Of a stretch of DNA of 59,526 bases, positions 1-9,360 are shown in pieces (the stretch's first letter is position 1; the number at the start of each line of letters is the position of its first letter). Position numbers and translations under genes: made by a program. This stretch comes from Gallionellaceae bacterium (GTDB taxonomy: Bacteria; Pseudomonadota; Gammaproteobacteria; Burkholderiales; Gallionellaceae). The DNA lies in the NCBI GenBank assembly GCA_004297065.1, contig SCUU01000130.1, positions 1 through 59,526 of the forward strand. Direction: 5' to 3'. Under the pieces are notes generated by a model. The model saw nothing but the letters and a program-made list of their open reading frames with translations. It made no database searches and was not told the DNA's origin.

Positions 1-274
1 TTTTCCGCAACACAGCATAACCAGCCACTTGCCCGCTCTTGTACTCTGCCCGCCAACGGCGGGTGGGGTGTGCGGGCTTAGTGGAATGGCTAGTAGTTCC
101 ATCAGTTGGGATGAAATATGGATTTTTAGAAGTGCCCAGTAATCAAACCCCAGCTTTTATCCCGCAAACAGGCCCATATTTATGGGCCTGTTTTCGTTAT
201 GTGTATTGCAAAATGATGTCAATATGGCTTCATGAGAGAAGTGTGCATGCGGCAAAACTTGCCGGGGGGGAGTG
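1..274. other. Gene-free left edge
   Basis: No convincing gene. It contains a short GC-rich hairpin near 48-64, a rho-independent terminator (166-193, listed separately) and the untranslated leader of the chemoreceptor gene. A small open frame on the plus strand shows no recognisable protein, and I do not call it. Confidence 0.5.
166..195 (+). terminator. Rho-independent terminator
   Basis: A perfect 13-bp inverted repeat (166-178 with 181-193) is centred on the GC core GGCCCAT/ATGGGCC, has a very short loop and ends in a T run. It probably ends a gene to the left of the window. Because the stem is flanked by A and T runs, it could work in both directions. Confidence 0.75.
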
Positions 275-2323
275 ATGAAAAAAAATTTGCCAGTAACGCA
301 GCGAGAAATTGGCTATCCGGAGTCCGCAGTTTTTGTGACCAAGACGGACACCAAGGGGGTCATTACCTATGCAAACGATGCTTTTGTGGAAATCAGCGGT
401 TTTTCGCGCGAAGGGCTGATCGGTTCCAACCATAACATCGTGCGTCATCCCGATATGCCGGAATGGGCGTTTTCAGATTTGTGGAATACGGTTCAAGCGG
501 GATATCCGTGGCGTGGCTATGTCAAGAACCGCGCCAAAAATGGCGATCACTATTGGGTCAGGGCGAACGTCTCTCCCATACTGAATAACGGCAATGTGGT
601 CGGCTATCTATCGCTCAGGAAAAAGCCCTCCCGGGCAGAAGTGGCGGCGGCAGAGGCGCTTTATAGTGCGGGCAAACCGCCTGCCACGCGTTTTTCCATC
701 GCCACCTGGTTCGGCAAGCTTTCTTTGCAAAAGAAACTGCAAGTGTTGTTGCAGCCGGTGGTTTTGCTTGTGGTGGGTGTGGCGACGTTTTATATCGCCG
801 ATCACGTCAAAACACGCATGATCGACACGGTGGATGCAAGGGCCGATGCCGTCGCCAACGAAGTGATCGACAGTGCGAACATGCTTATGGTTACGGGGCA
901 AATCAGCCAACCCGAAACGCGCCAGTTGCTGATAAAGAAATTGTCCAGTTCGGGAAATATCGTGAGCTTGCAGTTGGTGCGCGCCGATTCGGTTGTCAGC
1001 CAATTCGGGGCGGGCTTACCCGAAGAAAAAGTACGCGACGACATACAGCGTCAGGTCATTGCCAGCAAGAAACCCTATTATGAGATCGTCCATCGCGGGG
1101 AGCAGACGCTTTACCGCGTTGTAACGCCGTATATGTTCACGCACAACTTTCACGGTACCGACTGTCTGGGTTGTCACGTGGCCGAGGAAGGTGCTGTTTC
1201 CGGCGCGTCTGACGTCGAAATCGACATGAGCAAAGATTTTAAGGATCATGAAAAATTCATAACGATCATCAACGTGGGTCAGGTGGTTTTCCAGGTGGTG
1301 CTGTTTTTCTTTATCGGTTGGGTGGTGCAATACTTTGTTACGCGCCGCGTGGCCGAAATCAGAAGCCACCTTGCCGATCTGGTGAATGGGGACATGACGG
1401 GACGGGTGGACATTTCCGGGCGCGACGAAATGGGGGAAATCTTATGCGCCGTGCAGTCTTCCAAAGTATTGCTGGGATCGGTAGTGGACCAGATTGTCTC
1501 GGTTTCCGGGAATATCGATGCTCGCGCCAAGCACCTGTCTTCCACCATGAGCCGGGTCGAGAAAAGTTCACAATCCCAATCCGAGTCAGCCAGCAGTATG
1601 GCGGCGGCAGTGGAAGAATTGACCGTGAGCATTGACCAGGTGGCGAGCAACGCGGGAGACGTGCGCCAAATATCCGATAACTCCAAGACGCTGGCGAGCG
1701 AGGGGGGGAAAGTGGTGCAGCAGGTTGTGGGCGACATGGAGAGAATCAACGCGGCGGTGATGAACGCGGCAACCACGGTTGAGGATTTGGGGAAAAAGTC
1801 TGGGCAAATCCAGAACATCGTCAAGTCGATTCAGGAAATTGCCGACCAAACCAATTTGCTGGCGCTGAATGCGGCGATCGAGGCGGCGCGGGCGGGCGAG
1901 CAGGGCAGGGGTTTCGCCGTGGTGGCGGACGAGGTGAGGAAGTTGGCCGAGAAGACCAGCAAGTCCACACAAGAAATTTCGGCGATGACTCAAACGATCA
2001 CGGGCAGCACGGGCGAGGCGGTGGCCGAAATGGAAGCCGCCGTCGAAATGGTTAAATCGGGCGCACTGCTCGCCAGGCAAGCCGGTACCTCGATAGTCGA
2101 AATCAACGGCGGTGCGTTGCGCGTATTGCATGGGGTGGAAGATATTTCCAGATCAATTCAGGAGCAAAGCCAGGCCGGGCGCGAGATTGCGGAGAACGTC
2201 GAGAGGGTGGCGCAAAAGTCCGAAGAAAATAGCGCCGCAGTCAGGGAAGTTTCTTCTACCGTAGAGCGGCTGGAACATTTGTCGCAATCGCTGGAAGAGT
2301 CGGTAAAACACTTCCGTGTTTGA
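275..2323 (+). CDS. Methyl-accepting chemotaxis protein with PAS and periplasmic heme-c-type domain
   Basis: 682-aa chemoreceptor. Residues 1-115 form an Aer-like PAS domain ([13 protein letters not shown], then [11 protein letters not shown]). TM1 lies at about 155-175 and TM2 at about 330-355. The periplasmic domain between them contains CLGCH near residue 297, a CxxCH c-type heme attachment motif as in DUF3365/Tll0287-like sensors. HAMP follows, then a complete signalling hairpin ([21 protein letters not shown], then [19 protein letters not shown]). It should signal to CheW/CheA from both a cytoplasmic and a periplasmic redox input. There is no NWETF-type methyltransferase tether at the C terminus. 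ATG 275 follows a G-rich Shine-Dalgarno; a GTG lies one codon earlier. The stop overlaps the next start by one base, so the gene heads a four-gene operon. Confidence 0.93.
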   Translation: MKKNLPVTQREIGYPESAVFVTKTDTKGVITYANDAFVEISGFSREGLIGSNHNIVRHPDMPEWAFSDLWNTVQAGYPWRGYVKNRAKNGDHYWVRANVSPILNNGNVVGYLSLRKKPSRAEVAAAEALYSAGKPPATRFSIATWFGKLSLQKKLQVLLQPVVLLVVGVATFYIADHVKTRMIDTVDARADAVANEVIDSANMLMVTGQISQPETRQLLIKKLSSSGNIVSLQLVRADSVVSQFGAGLPEEKVRDDIQRQVIASKKPYYEIVHRGEQTLYRVVTPYMFTHNFHGTDCLGCHVAEEGAVSGASDVEIDMSKDFKDHEKFITIINVGQVVFQVVLFFFIGWVVQYFVTRRVAEIRSHLADLVNGDMTGRVDISGRDEMGEILCAVQSSKVLLGSVVDQIVSVSGNIDARAKHLSSTMSRVEKSSQSQSESASSMAAAVEELTVSIDQVASNAGDVRQISDNSKTLASEGGKVVQQVVGDMERINAAVMNAATTVEDLGKKSGQIQNIVKSIQEIADQTNLLALNAAIEAARAGEQGRGFAVVADEVRKLAEKTSKSTQEISAMTQTITGSTGEAVAEMEAAVEMVKSGALLARQAGTSIVEINGGALRVLHGVEDISRSIQEQSQAGREIAENVERVAQKSEENSAAVREVSSTVERLEHLSQSLEESVKHFRV

Positions 2324-4530
2324 TGCTTGCAAATAAGATTCTCATTAGAGTATCGTGCGCCTCGTCGATCTATCTGGCGGGGCGCTCCTTGTTTCAATCC
2401 AGGCTTGTTAATCAGTTACGTTTGCCGGTGCTGTTGCCGGTTTTATTGTTGTGGGCGCAGCCTTGTCCGGCCGAAGAACAAATCGTTTCTGAAGATTACT
2501 ATTTTCAGGAACTCCCCGTCGTCCTGACGGCCTCCCGTTTGCGCCAGCCTCTCTCGGAATCGCCTGGCGCAATGGTCGTTATCGGCAGAGATATGATCCG
2601 GGCATCGGGTTTCCGTTCTGTGCCGGAGTTGATGCGGCTGGTGCCTGGCATGTACGTGGGCTTCGCCGATGCCAATCGCCCGGTAGTTTCGTTCCATGGT
2701 TCTGCGGATGAGTTGGCGCGTCGCATGCAGATTTTGATCGACGGGCGCAGCGTTTATTTGCCGCCTCATGGCGGTGTGAGTTGGGCCGATCTCCCGCTCT
2801 TGCTCGAAGACATCGAGCGCATTGAGGTGGTACGCGGCCCTTCGTCGGCTTCGCACGGCACCAATTCATTTTATGGTGTGATCAATATCATCACGAAAGA
2901 TGCGCTGGGTCAGGACGGCGGGAGCGTATCCGTAACAAGGGGAGCGGCCACGTCGGATGCGTCCGCCAGGCTCGGCAGGGTCGGTGAGTTTTACGATTAT
3001 CGCTTCTCGGTTGGGTACCGCTCCGATCAGGGGCTGGACAATACGGCCTTGAACGATCATAACCTGACGAACGTCTTCAATTTCCGCAGCAATTATCATC
3101 CGCTGGCGGGCGACAATGTTGACGTGCAGTTGGGGAGCAGTAACGGGGTCTATGGCCTGGGTATATTGGATGTGAATTTGCGTAATGGCCTTTCGCGGCC
3201 GGAAGACCCGTTTCGCGATACCAGAGCGAATAGCGATTTTATGCAGATGAGTTGGCGGCATGTGTGGCCAACAAACGACGAAAGCAAGCTGACATATTCC
3301 CATACAACGCATAGCTCATTGGACCCGAGCATTTGTATCAATGCACGCATATGTCAGGGATTGCAAAGCGCCATTTTCCTTAAGCCGGGCGAAAAAATTA
3401 CCGATGGATTTACCAAACTGACGGTTAAAAACCAGCGGAATGAGTTGGAACTGCAAAATACGACCCAGCTTGGCGAGAACAATCGACTGGTGTGGGGCGG
3501 CGGAGTGCGGCGCGATTATGCCGACTATCCGTTATTGTTGGTGATCCCGCGTACGATCAATGTGTGGCAGCTGTTTGCGCACGATGAGTGGCGGGTGACC
3601 CCAGCGACCGTTCTGAACGTCGGCACGATGTTGGAGAATAATGGCATGGGGCATCAAAATAATTCGCCGCGCGCCTCGCTCAATTATCACTTCACGCCGC
3701 GGCACACTGTGCGGCTGGGGGTTTCCACGGCGACGCGCAGTCCGGTAATGTCCGAGGCTTTTATCGATGCGAATAACACGATTCTGGGCGGCGGATATGT
3801 TTTACCGCTTACTCCGCTCAAACCGGAAAAGGTGTTTTCAAAAGAAATCGGTTACCTCGGCGAGTTTCGCTCTGTAGGGGTCACGGTTGATACGCGGGCG
3901 TACATTGAGCAAGTGAGCGATTTGGTCTGGTGGGATAAGTATGCCGTTACGGTCGCACCCTATCCGGATAGCTTTAAAAACCTGATTTCCGCCGAGTACA
4001 GAGGGGTGGATGCAACGGTTAAACTCCAATGGGATGAAGGCCGCAGCTTTGCGGTACTCGGCTATGCCTATCAACAGGCATCGGCCAGTTTGGGGTCTAC
4101 GCCCACGCAATACTACAGCACCGTGCCGGATCCGGATCCGGCAAGTTATGCAACTGTGGGCGATCGCGTAAGGGCTTTTTATAATATCGAATACTTGAAT
4201 AATTTTTTCCAGACGGTTCCCAAAAATAGTGCGAGCTTGCTGTTGTCGCAGAGCTTTGCCGGTTCGTGGCAGTTTAGCGCCGGTTACTATTACCGGGAGC
4301 TGATGCGGGTAGGCGATGTCAGTCCCGATGTGACGCCCGAGACGGTGATGCGCCGGCTGGATTTGCGTTTGGCAAAAACGTTCAAGTATGGGAAAGGGCG
4401 GGACGTCGAAGTGGCGGCAGTCGTGCAAAATGCGACACGGGACAATTACACGAAGTACGGAACGATAAACGAGGTGGCCCAAGTCCTGTTCTCCCGGCGC
4501 GGTTGGTTGACCGCAAACCTGAATTTCTAA
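2323..4530 (+). CDS. TonB-dependent outer-membrane receptor
   Basis: 735-aa TonB-dependent receptor. A hydrophobic signal segment ends near PCPAEE. It is preceded by about 30 extra residues, so an in-frame TTG near 2406 is an alternative start. The plug domain is clear (LPVVLTASRL, then PELMRLVPGM, QILIDGRSVY, IERIEVVRGPSSASHGTNSF, VINIITKDA) and a 22-strand-type barrel follows to a terminal aromatic residue (TANLNF). The substrate cannot be read from sequence; the family covers siderophores, cobalamin, metals and sugars. The gene overlaps the chemoreceptor stop by one base, and a periplasmic binding protein and a histidine kinase follow. That context suggests ligand sensing rather than bulk uptake, since there are no ABC permease or ATPase genes. 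Confidence 0.93.
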   Translation: MLANKILIRVSCASSIYLAGRSLFQSRLVNQLRLPVLLPVLLLWAQPCPAEEQIVSEDYYFQELPVVLTASRLRQPLSESPGAMVVIGRDMIRASGFRSVPELMRLVPGMYVGFADANRPVVSFHGSADELARRMQILIDGRSVYLPPHGGVSWADLPLLLEDIERIEVVRGPSSASHGTNSFYGVINIITKDALGQDGGSVSVTRGAATSDASARLGRVGEFYDYRFSVGYRSDQGLDNTALNDHNLTNVFNFRSNYHPLAGDNVDVQLGSSNGVYGLGILDVNLRNGLSRPEDPFRDTRANSDFMQMSWRHVWPTNDESKLTYSHTTHSSLDPSICINARICQGLQSAIFLKPGEKITDGFTKLTVKNQRNELELQNTTQLGENNRLVWGGGVRRDYADYPLLLVIPRTINVWQLFAHDEWRVTPATVLNVGTMLENNGMGHQNNSPRASLNYHFTPRHTVRLGVSTATRSPVMSEAFIDANNTILGGGYVLPLTPLKPEKVFSKEIGYLGEFRSVGVTVDTRAYIEQVSDLVWWDKYAVTVAPYPDSFKNLISAEYRGVDATVKLQWDEGRSFAVLGYAYQQASASLGSTPTQYYSTVPDPDPASYATVGDRVRAFYNIEYLNNFFQTVPKNSASLLLSQSFAGSWQFSAGYYYRELMRVGDVSPDVTPETVMRRLDLRLAKTFKYGKGRDVEVAAVVQNATRDNYTKYGTINEVAQVLFSRRGWLTANLNF

Positions 4531-4548
4531 TGCTGCTTACATCGCTAC

Positions 4549-5463
4549 TTGACTCGAACCCATAAATATCTCATTGCCATTGTTTCGCTTGGGCTGCTGC
4601 TAGGGACAGCCCAAGCCGGGCCATTGCGGGTGACGGTATTGTTGGCAGAGGAGGGGGTCGCTTATCGGGAATTTGCATTGTCGTTCGCGGTCGAGGCAGA
4701 AAGGAAAAATCTGCCGCTGAGTATTTCCCAAGCGGATACTCTGCCGCCGGATACCGGTTTGATCGTGGCGGTCGGTATCAGATCGGCCACCATGGCGCTT
4801 AACAGCCATGCTCCCGTTTTAAATGTGCTGGTTTCCAAAGCCGGCTTCGGGAAATTGCTGCGCGACTTGCCTGCGCATCGGGAAAAAAATACCTTTTCTG
4901 CCATTTATCTGGATCAGCCAAGCCGGCGTCAGGTTGAGCTGATTACGTCCGTTTTGCCCGAGGCAAAAAATATCGGCTTGTTGTTTTCTGCGCAGTTGCC
5001 GGAAATTGCCAGTTTGCGCAAGGCGGTGGCGGAGAGCCGGTTGGTGCTGCATGAGCAAAAGATCGGTTCGGCGGATTCCTTGCATCGCGATTTGCTGGCG
5101 TTATTGCAAATAAGCGATGTCTTGCTCGCTGTTCCCGATGCGCAGATTTACAACTCGTCGACGATGAGAAATATTCTCCTGTCGACTTACCGCAGCGAAG
5201 TGCCGGTTGTAGGATTATCGGCCCCCTATGTCAGAGCCGGTGCGCTGTGTGCCGTGTTCAGTACGCCGGACCAGATTGCCGCCCAGGCCGCTGACATGGC
5301 CGGGCAATTTCTTGCAACGGGCCGCTTGCCGCCAGCCCAATACCCGATCGAGTTCGATGTGATGGTTAATCGGCAAGTTGCCCGTTCGCTGGGTATCCAG
5401 ATAAAAGAACCTGCCGCCCTGATTGGGCAAATCAAAGCGGCAAGCGCAGGGGGAGCGCAATGA
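4549..5463 (+). CDS. ABC-type substrate-binding protein (PF04392-like), probably a sensory periplasmic protein
   Basis: 304 aa. The N-terminal signal peptide (YLIAIVSLGLLLGTAQAG) is followed by a periplasmic-binding fold. Segments such as TFSAIYLDQPSRRQVELI, VLLAVPDAQIYNSSTMRNIL and RSEVPVVGLSAPYVRAGAL are typical of the TrpX/YtrF-like ABC_sub_bind family. No permease or ATPase is adjacent. The only usable in-frame start is TTG 4549, because a stop at 4528 closes the frame upstream. The stop overlaps the histidine kinase start (ATGA). I infer that it receives a ligand imported by the TonB receptor and presents it to the kinase periplasmic domain. It could instead be a stand-alone binding protein using a distant transporter. 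Confidence 0.8.
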   Translation: MTRTHKYLIAIVSLGLLLGTAQAGPLRVTVLLAEEGVAYREFALSFAVEAERKNLPLSISQADTLPPDTGLIVAVGIRSATMALNSHAPVLNVLVSKAGFGKLLRDLPAHREKNTFSAIYLDQPSRRQVELITSVLPEAKNIGLLFSAQLPEIASLRKAVAESRLVLHEQKIGSADSLHRDLLALLQISDVLLAVPDAQIYNSSTMRNILLSTYRSEVPVVGLSAPYVRAGALCAVFSTPDQIAAQAADMAGQFLATGRLPPAQYPIEFDVMVNRQVARSLGIQIKEPAALIGQIKAASAGGAQ

Positions 5464-7820
5464 TCCGCCCCAGCATTCGCCAGCAAACGCTGCTAATTTC
5501 CCTGTTGCCGATGTTGCTGGCGGTCATTCTGCTGGACAGTTATTTCCTGTATTCCCGCTTTACTTCCCTGGAAGAGGGAATGGTCGAGCGGGCGCAATTA
5601 TTGGCCAAACAGATCGGCTCCGGGGGGGAATATGCATTGTTCTCGGGCAACACGGAGCAGGTACAGAAAGATGTTACGACGGCCTTGAAACAGAAAGATG
5701 TTGCTGTCGCTGCGATTCGGGACATGTCGGGAAAGGTTGTCGCCTATGCGGGCGACGCAATTTCGGATGCGGAGAGTGAAATTATCAAAGCCTATGGTGC
5801 ATCCGGGGTGATAAGCGATACGCCGAATTATTTCTGGGTAAGAGAACCGATCGCTTCGCCGGCAATCGACCTGAACGATCTCGATACGATCAGCGACAAT
5901 GCGGCCACGAGATTGTTGGGGCATGTACTCATCAAAATGCACAAGGGGAGTTTGCAGAAAGAAAAGTGGAAGGTGCTGTGGGCCAGTTCCCTGATCTCGA
6001 TGCTGCTGCTCGGATTAACGTTATTCTTCGTGTTGCGCGTATCGCGCCGTATCGTCAATCCGATCGAAGCGCTGAATCATCTGGCGCATGGCATAGGCGG
6101 AGGCGCTTTGGATATGCGCCTCGCTTTTACGCCCCGTATCCGCGAGTTGGGCGAGCTTGCACTGGGCATCAACGAGATGGCGAACCAGTTGCAGAAAGAC
6201 CGGGCTGTACTGGAGGGGCAGACGGAGTTGCTGCGCGCCAGCGAGGAGCGCTTGAACGAAATCATCAGCACGATGCCGGCCCCATTGTTTATCAAAGATG
6301 CACAAAGCCGCATTACCCTGATGAACAGTGCCTGCGAGGCACAATGGGGGGTGTTGTTTGCCAATATGCTCGGCACCGATGGCGGCCGCTTCTTCCCGGC
6401 CCAGCAATTGGCCGATTTTCTGGCCAATGACAAGGCGGTATTTGAGGGCCGCAAAATGGTCGATTTCGAAGAGTCGGTATGGAATGCGGAGATTAAAGAA
6501 TACCGGACGCTGCATACCTTCAAGAAACCGATTTACGACCAGAAAGGCATGCCGCTCTATCTGATCGGTATCAGCGTTGATATTTCCGAACGCAAGCTTG
6601 CCGAAATACGCTTGGGCCAACTCAATGAGCAACTTGAAATGCGTATCGAGGCGGCGACACGGGAATCGCGTTTGAAAAAAGAAGACGCGGAGAATGCGAA
6701 TTACGACAAGACACGTTTTCTTGCAGCCGCCAGTCACGATTTGCGTCAACCCATGCATGCGCTGGGATTATTCGTGGGGGAACTGCACTCGAAATTGACC
6801 ACGCCGGAACAGCGCAAGATCGTGGGCAAAGTAGAAGAATCGGTGGATGCGTTATCCAATTTGCTGGATGCGCTGTTGGATATATCCAAACTGGATGCCG
6901 GGGTGGTTGCTCCCAGTATCACTGCGTTCGCGGTGGGGGATATGTTCGAGCGTATCGCGCGCGATTACGTGCCGCTGGCAGAGCGCAAAGGCATATCCCT
7001 GCGAGTTATCCCGAATAGTGCGGTAGCGGACACCGATCCGATCTTGCTGGAGCGCATTCTGGTCAATTTGATCAGCAACGCCATTCGCTATACGCCAATC
7101 GGCGGAAGAGTGGTCGTGGCCGGTCGCTCGCGCGGAGACAAGCTGGGGATAGAAGTGCGCGACAACGGTATCGGTATTCCGCGCGATGAACAGAAAAAAA
7201 TCTTCCGCGAATTCGTCCAGTTGGCGAATAGAGAAAGGGATCGCAGCAAAGGCTTGGGCCTGGGGCTGGCAATCGTCGATCGCATTGCAAAATTGCTCAA
7301 TTACGACATTAAACTCCGTTCGGAGCCGGGGAAAGGGTCTACTTTTGCCGTCTATGTGCCGAAAATAAACGCATCGATGGCGCAGGCTACGCCGCCATCC
7401 GCAGTACAGGATGAGACTGCGGGGCCGCGCGCGCCAAGCGGGTTCGACACACTGGATGTATTGGTGGTCGATGACGATCCCTTGGTGCGCAAAAGCACAC
7501 AGGGGATCGTCGAATCGTGGGGCTGCCATGTTTCGATGGCGGCCTCATTGAATGAGGCAAAAGAGATACACAGCAAAGCGGAATTCGATCTGGTGATATG
7601 CGATTACCGCTTGCCGGATGGCAACGGCATCGAGATGGCGGATTGGATCGCCGCGCATTTCAAAGCGCGGCCGCTGTTTATCCTGATCAGCGGCGACACC
7701 TCGCCCGAAGTCTTGCAGATGGTGAATGAGCGCGGGATTCAGTTATTGCACAAGCCTGTGCGTCCGGCAAAATTGCGCTCGCTGATTCAATTTCTGATTA
7801 ACCAGAAGACGCCGGGTTGA
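5460..7820 (+). CDS. Hybrid sensor histidine kinase (TM-HAMP-PAS-HisKA-HATPase-REC)
   Basis: 786 aa. TM1 lies at about 10-31, a periplasmic sensor region at about 32-170, TM2 at about 172-194, HAMP at about 195-245 and PAS at about 262-380. The HisKA domain carries the phospho-accepting His at about 426 (FLAAASHDLRQPMHALGLF). The ATPase has N (NLISNAIRYTP), G1 (DNGIGIP) and G2 (GLGLGLAIV) boxes. A C-terminal receiver has DDD near 671-673, phospho-acceptor Asp near 715 (VICDYRLPDGNG) and Lys in HKPV. No histidine phosphotransfer or DNA-binding output domain is present, so the downstream partner is elsewhere. The start is fixed by a 4-base overlap with the binding-protein gene. Confidence 0.93.
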   Translation: MIRPSIRQQTLLISLLPMLLAVILLDSYFLYSRFTSLEEGMVERAQLLAKQIGSGGEYALFSGNTEQVQKDVTTALKQKDVAVAAIRDMSGKVVAYAGDAISDAESEIIKAYGASGVISDTPNYFWVREPIASPAIDLNDLDTISDNAATRLLGHVLIKMHKGSLQKEKWKVLWASSLISMLLLGLTLFFVLRVSRRIVNPIEALNHLAHGIGGGALDMRLAFTPRIRELGELALGINEMANQLQKDRAVLEGQTELLRASEERLNEIISTMPAPLFIKDAQSRITLMNSACEAQWGVLFANMLGTDGGRFFPAQQLADFLANDKAVFEGRKMVDFEESVWNAEIKEYRTLHTFKKPIYDQKGMPLYLIGISVDISERKLAEIRLGQLNEQLEMRIEAATRESRLKKEDAENANYDKTRFLAAASHDLRQPMHALGLFVGELHSKLTTPEQRKIVGKVEESVDALSNLLDALLDISKLDAGVVAPSITAFAVGDMFERIARDYVPLAERKGISLRVIPNSAVADTDPILLERILVNLISNAIRYTPIGGRVVVAGRSRGDKLGIEVRDNGIGIPRDEQKKIFREFVQLANRERDRSKGLGLGLAIVDRIAKLLNYDIKLRSEPGKGSTFAVYVPKINASMAQATPPSAVQDETAGPRAPSGFDTLDVLVVDDDPLVRKSTQGIVESWGCHVSMAASLNEAKEIHSKAEFDLVICDYRLPDGNGIEMADWIAAHFKARPLFILISGDTSPEVLQMVNERGIQLLHKPVRPAKLRSLIQFLINQKTPG

Positions 7821-7845
7821 GTTTTATTTCTGAAAAAAACAGCCA

Positions 7846-7920
7846 TCCACGAAAAACACGAAAGGCACGAAATAAAACCGTTCTTTTGAACTTTTTCGTG
7901 CCTTTCGTGTTTTTCGTGGA
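7846..7920. repeat. Long inverted repeat downstream of the histidine kinase
   Basis: Two arms of about 27 bp (7846-7872 and 7894-7920) are near-perfect reverse complements built on CACGAAAAACACGAAAGGC, with a loop of about 21 bp. It sits in the convergent space between the kinase and smpB, where it can act as a bidirectional terminator. Repeats of this composition are widespread in environmental bacterial genomes, so a mobile palindrome origin is also possible. Confidence 0.75.
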
Positions 7921-7934
7921 CCAATAGCTTTTTT

Positions 7935-8009
7935 TTAACGCCGTTCCTTCTTCATCGCCTGCGCCGCTTCGCGTTTGTGCTCCCGTTCTTTTTCCGTCGC
8001 GCGCTTGTG
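7935..8009 (-). pseudogene. Second, diverged copy of the smpB 3' end
   Basis: Read on the minus strand, this stretch encodes HKRATEKEREHKREAA followed by QAMKKERR and a stop. It is nearly the same peptide as the C-terminal tail of SmpB encoded 73 bp upstream ([24 protein letters not shown], stop). The two DNA copies differ at many synonymous positions, so this is not a recent tandem duplication. Homology stops just before the His codon. The simplest reading is the displaced original 3' end of smpB, left behind when an element carrying its own smpB tail integrated there. Confidence 0.8.
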
Positions 8010-8018
8010 GTTTCAGCC

Positions 8019-8072
8019 GCTCGCGTTGCGAGCTTAACATTCACTGCATTCATGTTAGCTTGCGCCGCAAGC
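8019..8072. repeat. Imperfect palindrome between the two smpB tails
   Basis: A left arm at 8019-8040 and a right arm at 8052-8072 are imperfect reverse complements sharing GC-rich ends and TTAACAT/ATGTTA cores, with a loop of 11 bases. It occupies most of the 73 bp separating the intact smpB stop from the duplicated tail. It may be a terminator or what remains of an excised element. Confidence 0.55.
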
Positions 8073-8082
8073 GCGCATCTTT

Positions 8083-8532
8083 TTAGCGTCGCTCCTTTTT
8101 CATGGCTTGTGAAGCTTCACGCTTTGCATCCTTTTCGCGTTCGGTTGCGCGCTTGTCATGTTCTTTTTTGCCCTTGGCCAGGCCGATGTCGAGTTTGATC
8201 CGGCTGCCTTTGTAGTGCATGTTCAGGGGCATGATGGTGTAACCCGCGCGTTGTGCCTTGCCGCTGAGTTTTTCGATTTCGCGTTGGTGCAACAGCAGCT
8301 TGCGGGTACGCGTTGCATCGGGGAGGATATGGCTGGAGGCGCTGAGCAGAGGGCTGATATGCGAGCCGAATAAATACAGCGCGCCGTCTTTGATGGTGAT
8401 GTAGGCTTCCTTGAGTTGCACGCGTCCGGCGCGTATGGCTTTGACTTCCCAGCCTTCCAGCATGAGTCCCGCTTCATAGCGTTCTTCGATGAAGTAATCG
8501 TGGAAGGCTTTTTTGTTTTGTACGATGCTCAT
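8083..8532 (-). CDS. smpB: SsrA-binding protein SmpB
   Basis: 149 aa, normal family length. SmpB binds tmRNA and takes it to stalled ribosomes for trans-translation. Diagnostic segments are [20 protein letters not shown] at the N terminus, [20 protein letters not shown], and the basic C-terminal tail ([20 protein letters not shown]) that enters the mRNA channel. It is divergent from ratA-rnfH, the arrangement known from other proteobacteria. The tail codons differ from a second copy at 7935-8009, so the 3' end of this gene may have been exchanged by an integrating element while keeping the protein intact. Confidence 0.97.
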   Translation of the reverse strand: MSIVQNKKAFHDYFIEERYEAGLMLEGWEVKAIRAGRVQLKEAYITIKDGALYLFGSHISPLLSASSHILPDATRTRKLLLHQREIEKLSGKAQRAGYTIMPLNMHYKGSRIKLDIGLAKGKKEHDKRATEREKDAKREASQAMKKERR

Positions 8533-8612
8533 TTGACGGAATTGGAATGCAGGTGTGTTTTGCAGTGTGTTGCGATATTCTATCAGCCTTTGTACGGATA
8601 GCTTTGTTAGCG

Positions 8613-9071
8613 ATGGCCTTGGTTGAAAAATCGGTATTACTTCCCTATAGCGCGGAGCAGATGTTCGCTCTGGTGGACAATGTGGCGGATTACCCGCTGT
8701 TCCTGCCCTGGTGCGGCGGTGCCAGTGTCGAAGCGGTTGGAGAGAGTACGATACATGCCACCGTACATATCAACTACCATCAGATCAAGCAAAGCTTTAC
8801 CACGGAGAATGTGCGTCATGCCCCTTCCGACATAAAAATCACTTTGCAAGATGGGCCGTTCCGTCATCTGGATGGAAATTGGCATTTCACCGCACTTTCG
8901 CCAACTGCCTGTAAAATAGAGTTCAGATTGCATTATGAGTTTTCCAGCAAGTTGCTGGAAAAAATGGTGGGGCCGGTGTTCCACTATGTGGCCAATAGCT
9001 TTGTAGATGCTTTTACCCACCGCGCAGAAAAGGTGTATGCGACAAATGAGCGACAACAAAATCAAGATTGA
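8613..9071 (+). CDS. ratA: RatA-family START/COQ10-like protein
   Basis: 152 aa, a polyketide-cyclase/START fold. Visible family segments are [31 protein letters not shown] and [20 protein letters not shown]. Family members include E. coli RatA (YfjG), reported to interfere with 70S assembly, and the related ubiquinone-binding COQ10. The cellular role here is not decidable from sequence. ATG 8613 gives the usual length; the open frame runs further upstream without homology. It is divergent from smpB and overlaps rnfH by 26 bp, matching the conserved smpB/ratA-rnfH locus. Confidence 0.93.
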   Translation: MALVEKSVLLPYSAEQMFALVDNVADYPLFLPWCGGASVEAVGESTIHATVHINYHQIKQSFTTENVRHAPSDIKITLQDGPFRHLDGNWHFTALSPTACKIEFRLHYEFSSKLLEKMVGPVFHYVANSFVDAFTHRAEKVYATNERQQNQD

Positions 9072-9360
9072 AGTGGTGTACGCATTGCCGCGCGAGCAGA
9101 CTTTGCTCAAGCTGGACGTGCCGCAAAGCTCGACGATTGCCGATGCCATCAAGCTTTCCGGTTTGCTGGAAAAACATCCCGAAATCGACCTCGAAAAGGG
9201 CAAGTTTGGCCTTTTCGGCAAGCTGAGCAAGACGGATACCGTGTTGCGCGAAAAAGACCGCATCGAAATTTACCGCCCCCTGCTTGCCGATCCGAAAGAG
9301 GTGCGCCGCAAGCGTGCCGAAGAAGGCAAGGCCATGAAAAAGGGCGGCGGCGACATCTGA
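9046..9360 (+). CDS. rnfH: RnfH family ubiquitin-like protein (RatB)
   Basis: 104 aa, small beta-grasp protein. [20 protein letters not shown] and FGKLSKTDTVLREKDRIEIY followed by RPLLADPKEVRRKRAEE are characteristic of the RnfH/RatB family, found next to ratA. Function is poorly defined despite the name. ATG 9046 is chosen because it leaves the usual short N terminus; an in-frame ATG at 9037 is possible. The stop overlaps the PHP gene start by one base, giving a compact ratA-rnfH-PHP-yciO transcription unit. Confidence 0.93.
   Translation: MSDNKIKIEVVYALPREQTLLKLDVPQSSTIADAIKLSGLLEKHPEIDLEKGKFGLFGKLSKTDTVLREKDRIEIYRPLLADPKEVRRKRAEEGKAMKKGGGDI

Noticed and set aside
39-275. Open frame at the left edge on the plus strand
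   Set aside because: No recognisable protein features. It crosses a terminator hairpin and runs into the chemoreceptor leader.
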